Origin: an uncultured Alphaproteobacteria bacterium
GTDB taxonomy: Bacteria; Pseudomonadota; Alphaproteobacteria; RF32; CAG-239
Assembly (NCBI GenBank): GCA_944391435.1
Contig: CALXTP010000020.1
Coordinates: 65,683-106,323, forward strand
Length of the DNA stretch: 40,641 nt
Direction: 5' to 3'
The translations under genes were made by a program, and so were the position numbers. Below are positions 36,818 through 40,641 of the stretch, piece after piece (positions within the stretch are counted from its first letter, which is position 1; each line of letters starts with the position of its first letter). Under the pieces are notes generated by a model that saw only the letters and a list, made by a program, of their open reading frames with translations, did no database searches and was not told where the DNA came from.

Positions 36818-37757
36818 TCTTTCGGCTGATGCTCAAGAAGCGGTGAACCGTTTTTTTGGGGTTGAAGCTGCCAAAGTTTACAAGATTGAAACTTCAGATC
36901 TTCAAGAGATTGGAAAGTTTTTGTTGAGCAATTCCGGAACGGTTTGCTTGACAGGGGAGACTTCTTGGGAAGAAGGAGATAGCCTTTTTGTTCGGAGAAC
37001 CTTTATCGGTTTGACGGATAAAGAGGCCAGAAAGCTTAGCCGCTTTATTTTGACGGAGAAGGAACTTTCTTCTAAAGAGATGACTCGGCGTCAAGAGATT
37101 GATTCTAAAATTGTTGATTTGTCAGACGAATCAACGGTTAAGGAAGAGATTATTGCTGGCGGTGAAGCGCGCCTCGGAAACGTTGCATTTCCGGTTTATG
37201 AAGATGGAAGTGTAGACGCTTCTCAACCCATTGAACTGGGTGCCAAAAATATCTATTACTGGCAAGTTGCGCCGGTGGTGGGTATAAATTATGACTTTGA
37301 CGGTCAGTGGACACCATATTTTGGTGCAGAACTGGCACGTTGGGGACGTCACTTCGGCGGATATATCCAGGGTAAGCTCGGTTGGGCTTATTATCCTGAA
37401 ACCGCTGAAAAGCCGGGAAAGAGCTACTTGAGCGGAGGAGCTCAGATTGGTTTGGGTACTCGTCTATGGGCTAACGATTCAGAGGATAAAAACCTCTGGA
37501 TTGGCGCTTTTGCTGATGCTATGTGGTATAGTACGGATACAAAGCGCCCGGAAAGTGATGAATATCGCTGGGCGACCCAGGACGGGTTGAGTATCGGCCC
37601 TGGGGCATTCATTAAATGGCGTATGCCATTTTTTGAATTGTCACTTAACTATTCGTACACCAAATTACTTGGGTACGAGATGGCAGAGTGGCACCACAAT
37701 GTGGGGCTCTCAGTAGCCGTTCCTTTCTCTATTTGGCGCAACAGTACTGCCAAATAA
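36726..37757 (+). CDS. Outer-membrane beta-barrel protein B with duplicated signal peptide
   Basis: This 343-residue protein shares the signal peptide and residues to QKSV exactly with protein A, then diverges completely in DNA. The N-terminal half (about 31-165) is charged and probably periplasmic. It contains SDLQEIGKFLLSNSGTV, faintly like DLKEIGRATGGQV in protein A, which suggests an old common ancestor. The C-terminal part looks like a barrel: IYYWQVAPVVGINYDF, WTPYFGAELARWG, FGGYIQGKLGWAYY, YLSGGAQIGLGTRLWA, LWIGAFADAMWY, LSIGPGAFIKWRMPFFELSLNYSYTKLLGY, HHNVGLSVAVPFSIWRNSTAK. The last residues do not end in Phe. No Shine-Dalgarno; a stretch of ten T precedes the ATG. Function unknown. 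Confidence 0.82.
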   Translation: MKQLKKVAKTIAICVVLVFCASNVCAQKSVNLSADAQEAVNRFFGVEAAKVYKIETSDLQEIGKFLLSNSGTVCLTGETSWEEGDSLFVRRTFIGLTDKEARKLSRFILTEKELSSKEMTRRQEIDSKIVDLSDESTVKEEIIAGGEARLGNVAFPVYEDGSVDASQPIELGAKNIYYWQVAPVVGINYDFDGQWTPYFGAELARWGRHFGGYIQGKLGWAYYPETAEKPGKSYLSGGAQIGLGTRLWANDSEDKNLWIGAFADAMWYSTDTKRPESDEYRWATQDGLSIGPGAFIKWRMPFFELSLNYSYTKLLGYEMAEWHHNVGLSVAVPFSIWRNSTAK

Positions 37758-37772
37758 GGATCACAACGTAGG

Positions 37773-37820
37773 AAAGCAGAGGAATTGAGGGCAGCAGCTC
37801 TCTCTTTCTCTGCTTTTTTT
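37773..37820 (+). terminator. Terminator after barrel gene B
   Basis: AAAGCAGAG (37773-37781) pairs with CTCTGCTTT (37808-37816), and the run of seven T at 37814-37820 completes it. AAGGATCACA lies just upstream at 37756-37765. Confidence 0.8.
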
Positions 37821-37849
37821 GTGCTTAGAGAGATAGGGTAATAGGCGGA

Positions 37850-38044
37850 ATGTTGCGGATGGGCGTAAATATAACCAGCGAATCGCTTTTTTGTTGCTTT
37901 TGGGGTGGCGTTAACGCTTCTGTTAACCTATCCCGCAGAATATCTTTGTTTGGCGAGGCGCGCTACCAGTCTATTCCCATAGATGGAATGGGCGAGATAA
38001 AGTGGGGCGGCGTTTTTACCGGTGGCATTAAATTTTATTTTTAA
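37850..38044 (+). pseudogene. 3' remnant of a third outer-membrane barrel gene
   Basis: A 64-codon frame encodes NASVNLSRRISLFGEARYQSIPIDGMGEIKWGGVFTGGIKFYF and stops. This looks like the last two or three strands of a barrel, with a textbook C-terminal Phe (GGIKFYF). No signal peptide, ribosome site or promoter precedes it, and it is too short to be a barrel alone. I read it as the tail of a gene that lost its 5' part. It does not closely resemble the ends of proteins A or B. The gap to the next gene (38045-38138) holds nothing else I recognise. Confidence 0.55.
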
Positions 38045-38138
38045 TGTTGTAGGGCCGGTGATTTTACGGCTGGATTCTTCCTGCTGTTTTTTTATGCGGT
38101 GTTTTTTTGCTGAGGTTAAAGTAATTTTATCGGCGGGG

Positions 38139-38168
38139 TTGAAACCTCTTGTGGCGTAATTATATAAA
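38139..38168 (+). promoter_or_regulatory. Promoter of the small secreted protein gene
   Basis: TTGAAA (38139-38144) is followed by TATATA (38161-38166, 16-bp spacing) or TATAAA (38163-38168, 18-bp spacing). Confidence 0.5.
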
Positions 38169-38198
38169 AAACGTCGTTTAATTTTGGAGGAAAAACAG

Positions 38199-38522
38199 AT
38201 GAACAGGCTATTTATGGGGCTTTTGGCGGTGGCTGCTTTGGCTTTGATTGTCAGTCAGGCTACGGCCGGGGCAAACAACGCAGCGAATGCTGCGAATGAG
38301 GCTGATAATGACGGTGTGATGATTATTGAGACATATACGGCGTCTTCGGTGACTTTGCCTGCTGGTAACAATGGCAACAGCAGCGGAAACGGCAGTGCTG
38401 GCGATATGCAGCCTCTGCCGGGCGATCCGGGGGTGGAAGTTGCACCGGTTAATTCTGGGGCACAACAGCCGGCCGTGGTGGAAGAAGATGTGTTGGTGCA
38501 AGAAACTGAAGATGGCGAATAA
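38199..38522 (+). CDS. Small secreted acidic protein, 107 residues, unknown
   Basis: GGAGG lies 8 bp before the ATG at 38199; a TTG at 38184 is rejected because it overlaps that ribosome site. Residues 1-23 (MNRLFMGLLAVAALALIVSQATA) are a clear signal peptide, with cleavage before GANN. The mature part of about 84 residues is low-complexity: Ala/Asn-rich first, then Gly/Ser/Asn (GNNGNSSGNGSAGD), Pro and finally acidic (VVEEDVLVQETEDGE). No cysteine, no repeat domain, no lipobox. It probably stays unfolded in the periplasm or outside the cell. It has its own promoter and terminator. Function unknown. Confidence 0.75.
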   Translation: MNRLFMGLLAVAALALIVSQATAGANNAANAANEADNDGVMIIETYTASSVTLPAGNNGNSSGNGSAGDMQPLPGDPGVEVAPVNSGAQQPAVVEEDVLVQETEDGE

Positions 38523-38524
38523 TG

Positions 38525-38572
38525 TTTAAATACATTGTTTAAATACAGAGTAAAAAAATTTAAATACGCCGT
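38525..38572 (+). repeat. Cluster of three TTTAAATACNNNGT motifs
   Basis: TTTAAATACATTGT (38525-38538), TTTAAATACAGAGT (38538-38551) and TTTAAATACGCCGT (38559-38572) follow the stop of the secreted-protein gene almost in tandem. All have the same orientation as the four copies at 1025-4756. The last overlaps the terminator stem. Confidence 0.65.
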
Positions 38573-38603
38573 TCTTTTAAAAATAAAAAGGGCGGCGTTT
38601 TTT
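38566..38603 (+). terminator. Terminator of the small secreted protein gene
   Basis: ACGCCGTTCTTTT (38566-38578) pairs with AAAAGGGCGGCGT (38586-38598), including two G-U pairs, followed by a T-run. Confidence 0.82.
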
Positions 38604-38639
38604 ATGGTCGGCTGTCGTGTGGATATAAAACAGCGGATA

Positions 38640-38669
38640 TAAAAAATGCCCCGTTTTTATACGGGGCAT
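38640..38669 (-). terminator. Terminator of rpsA
   Basis: On the minus strand a 9-bp stem (ATGCCCCGT/ACGGGGCAT) with a 6-base loop is followed by a run of T (complement of the A-run at 38640-38646). Confidence 0.88.
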
Positions 38670-38689
38670 CGTTTTGAAAAAAGAGTGAA

Positions 38690-40375
38690 TTATTCTTCTT
38701 TCTTCTTCAAAGCTTCACCTAAAGCTTCACCCAAAGTTGAACCGGAAGAGTTAGCTGCGGAATATTCTTCCAGAGCTTTCTTTTCTTCTTCAATTTCATA
38801 AGCTTTTACAGAAACGCCGAGTTTTGCGTTTTTGCGGTCAACGGAGGTTAATTTTGCTTCCAAAATGTCACCTTCTTTGTAGCTCATCGGGTCATTGTTT
38901 TCTTTGGATAAATCAGCTTTTTTGATGGTGGCGGCAATGCCCTGAACCGTTACATGAACGCCTTTTTCATCTGCGCCGGTAACAACGGCTTTGACAATAT
39001 CGCCTTTCTTTAAGGACTCTAAAGTCATGGCAATGTTGTTTTCGGACATTTGCTTGATGCCTAAGCTGATGCGCTCTTTTTCTACATCAACATCAATGAT
39101 TTTGGCTTGGATGGTCTGCCCTTTGGTGTAGTCCTTAACGGCTTCTTCGCCGGACTTTTCCCAAGAAATATCGGACAGGTGAATCATCCCGTCAATTTCA
39201 TCAGAGAGGCCGATAAACAAACCGAATTCGGTGATGTTTTTAATCTTGCCTTCAATGACGGAGCCAAGCGGATGCTCTTCAATGTATGCAGCCCACGGAT
39301 TTGGCGTGCACTGCTTGATGCCCAGGCTGATACGGCGTTTTTCCGGATCAACTTCCAAAACCTTAACTTCAACTTCTTGTGAAGTAGAAACGATTTTTCC
39401 GGGGTGGACGTTTTTGCGTGTCCAGCTCATTTCAGAAACGTGGACGAGGCCTTCAATGCCGTCTTCAAGCTCAATGAATGCACCGTAATCGGTGATGTTG
39501 GTTACTTTTCCTTTGTAGATTTCGCCGACTTTGTATTTGTCAGCAACGGTCTGCCAAGGATCATTTTCCAACTGCTTCATGCCAAGGCTGATGCGTTGTG
39601 TGTCTTCGTTGAATTTGATAACCTGGACTTTAACCGTCTGGCCTAATGTTAAAACTTCTGCCGGATGGTTGATTCTCTTCCATGAAATGTCGGTTACATG
39701 CAGTAAACCGTCTACACCGCCCAAGTCAATGAATGCACCGTAATCTGTCAAATTCTTGACGATACCTTCCAGTACGGCGCCTTCTTTGATATTATCCATC
39801 AATTCTGCACGGGCAGAGGCTCTGGTTTCTTCAAGAACCACACGACGTGATACAACAATGTTGCCACGTATTTTATCCATCTTTAAAATCTGGAAAGGTT
39901 GGGAAATTCCCATTAAAGGCGTAATGTCTTTAATCGGGCGAATATCAATTTGTGAACCCGGCAAGAAGGCAATTGCACCGTTCAAATCAACGGTAAAGCC
40001 GCCTTTAACACGGCCGAAGATAATGCCGTTTACTCTTTCGTTGTTGTTCATCATCTTTTCAAGATCATGCCACACTTCTTCGCGACGTGCTTTTTCACGC
40101 GATAAGACAATGTTGCCGTCTTTGTCTTCGTATCTGTCAACCAAAACTTCTACGGTGTCGCCGACTTTTAATTCGTCATTTTTACCAAATTCACGAAGCG
40201 GAATGCGACCCTCAGATTTCAATCCGACATCAACTGTTGCATAATCATCCGTTAAACGAATGATGGTTCCTTTCATGACTGTGCCGACAATGCCTTTGCC
40301 GCCAAACTGTTCATTTAACAGTTCTTCAAAATTTTCAGTCATTTCCGGGATTTTTACTTCTGCAGTATTTGCCAT
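38690..40375 (-). CDS. rpsA: 30S ribosomal protein S1
   Basis: S1 binds mRNA at the small ribosomal subunit and helps translation start. The start at 40375 (MANTAEVKIPEMTENFEELL, 561 residues) matches the family; an in-frame ATG at 40456 would add 27 unrelated residues. Six S1 domains are seen in order: VGTVMKGTIIRLTDDYATVDVGLKSEG, NGIIFGRVKGGFTVDL, GIVKNLTDYGAFIDLGGVDGLLHVTDISW, GKVTNITDYGAFIELEDGIEGLVHVSEMSW, GKIKNITEFGLFIGLSDEIDGMIHLSDISW, and a degenerate sixth (VVTGADEKGVHVTVQGIAATIKK). The C-terminus is Lys/Glu-rich. No Shine-Dalgarno lies before the start, as is common for rpsA. Confidence 0.97.
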   Translation of the reverse strand: MANTAEVKIPEMTENFEELLNEQFGGKGIVGTVMKGTIIRLTDDYATVDVGLKSEGRIPLREFGKNDELKVGDTVEVLVDRYEDKDGNIVLSREKARREEVWHDLEKMMNNNERVNGIIFGRVKGGFTVDLNGAIAFLPGSQIDIRPIKDITPLMGISQPFQILKMDKIRGNIVVSRRVVLEETRASARAELMDNIKEGAVLEGIVKNLTDYGAFIDLGGVDGLLHVTDISWKRINHPAEVLTLGQTVKVQVIKFNEDTQRISLGMKQLENDPWQTVADKYKVGEIYKGKVTNITDYGAFIELEDGIEGLVHVSEMSWTRKNVHPGKIVSTSQEVEVKVLEVDPEKRRISLGIKQCTPNPWAAYIEEHPLGSVIEGKIKNITEFGLFIGLSDEIDGMIHLSDISWEKSGEEAVKDYTKGQTIQAKIIDVDVEKERISLGIKQMSENNIAMTLESLKKGDIVKAVVTGADEKGVHVTVQGIAATIKKADLSKENNDPMSYKEGDILEAKLTSVDRKNAKLGVSVKAYEIEEEKKALEEYSAANSSGSTLGEALGEALKKKEE

Positions 40376-40471
40376 TATATTATTTTTCAAAAATGCCAGA
40401 CCCTCAACGGAGGCGGACTTGTGCATATACAATAACCTTTTTTCATACTGCACCATATGAAAACCGCTGTC

Positions 40472-40500
40472 TTATTAGCTTTAAATATCCGAAAAGTCAA
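40472..40500 (-). promoter_or_regulatory. Promoter of rpsA
   Basis: On the minus strand TTGACT (40500-40495), 17 bp, TAATAA (40477-40472). The leader before rpsA would be about 90 nt. Confidence 0.65.
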
Positions 40501-40539
40501 GAAAAAATTCAACAGGTAAGGTATGGAGACGAAATTTTG

Positions 40540-40641
40540 CTAAACTTTGTACGGGAGTATTTTATAGATGTAGTCGCTGAGGCGATTGGGCAAAATGCTT
40601 CCAAGCCAGACGGCGAGCCGCATCGGCCAAGGAAAGGCTAT
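40540..40641 (-). CDS. C-terminal end of a probable short-chain dehydrogenase, partial
   Basis: The minus-strand frame runs from the window edge to a TAG at 40540-40542 and gives 33 residues: IAFPWPMRLAVWLGSILPNRLSD and on to ILPYKV. The FPWP...LP..LSD.. pattern resembles the C-terminus of short-chain dehydrogenase/reductase family members. With only the last 33 residues and none of the catalytic motifs visible, the assignment is tentative. It lies upstream of rpsA on the same strand, but rpsA has its own promoter. A frame on the other strand is also open over this stretch but has no start or ribosome site. Confidence 0.4.
   Translation of the reverse strand: MAFPWPMRLAVWLGSILPNRLSDYIYKILPYKV

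Noticed and set aside
40481-40641. Plus-strand frame open to the right edge
   Set aside because: It has no ATG or ribosome site, crosses the rpsA promoter, and the opposite strand gives a more protein-like C-terminus with a stop.

Overview
The window looks like the replication-origin region of an AT-rich alphaproteobacterial chromosome (by eye about 38-40% G+C), probably a host-associated, anaerobic or fermentative lineage. The evidence is the gene order rsmG-mnmG-mnmE-rho | coaE-dnaQ ... secB-timA-mltA-smr, which is the order flanking oriC in many Alphaproteobacteria, together with CarD, a TadV/CpaA-like prepilin peptidase and pyruvate phosphate dikinase. No rRNA, tRNA, CRISPR array, transposase or prophage gene was recognised.

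Layout. (1) 1-7.7 kb: partial rsmG, mnmG, mnmE and rho on the minus strand, with an unknown 443-codon gene and a membrane acyltransferase on the plus strand. Two perfect ParB-binding parS sites and one near-perfect site lie in the first 3 kb. (2) 7.73-8.2 kb: a gene-free AT-rich divergent spacer with several DnaA boxes, proposed here as oriC. (3) 8.2-10.2 kb: coaE, dnaQ and pgeF, tightly packed on the plus strand, meeting an outer-membrane barrel gene. (4) 11-18.1 kb: ppdK, a DUF805 membrane protein, prepilin peptidase, LuxR-type response regulator, dCMP deaminase, eno and a small membrane protein. (5) 18.2-29.9 kb: dnaE, a polytopic membrane protein, the minus-strand run secA-sufC-sufD, a divergent parvulin foldase, carD, trmL and secB. 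(6) 30-35.1 kb: timA-mltA-smr, then valS of the archaeal-like type on the other strand. (7) 35.1-38.6 kb: an accessory island. Two outer-membrane protein genes share an almost identical block of about 390 bp (promoter, 5' leader and signal peptide) but have very different mature parts. A barrel-gene remnant and a small acidic secreted protein follow. (8) 38.7-40.64 kb: rpsA and the last 33 codons of a probable short-chain dehydrogenase.

How it fits together. Export and envelope functions dominate: SecA and SecB feed preproteins to the translocase, the parvulin folds exported proteins, the MltA homologue trims peptidoglycan, PgeF corrects it, and at least three outer-membrane barrels are encoded. 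Replication functions (oriC, parS, the PolIII alpha and epsilon subunits) and translation functions (MnmE/MnmG, RsmG, TrmL, ValRS, S1) make up most of the rest. PPDK and enolase suggest pyrophosphate-linked glycolysis or gluconeogenesis.

Most novel signals: the duplicated leader/signal-peptide module with swapped mature domains, flanked by 10-bp inverted repeats; a recurring TTTAAATACNNNGT motif, seven copies all in one orientation; the oriC/parS architecture; and the cysteine-rich tail on PPDK.
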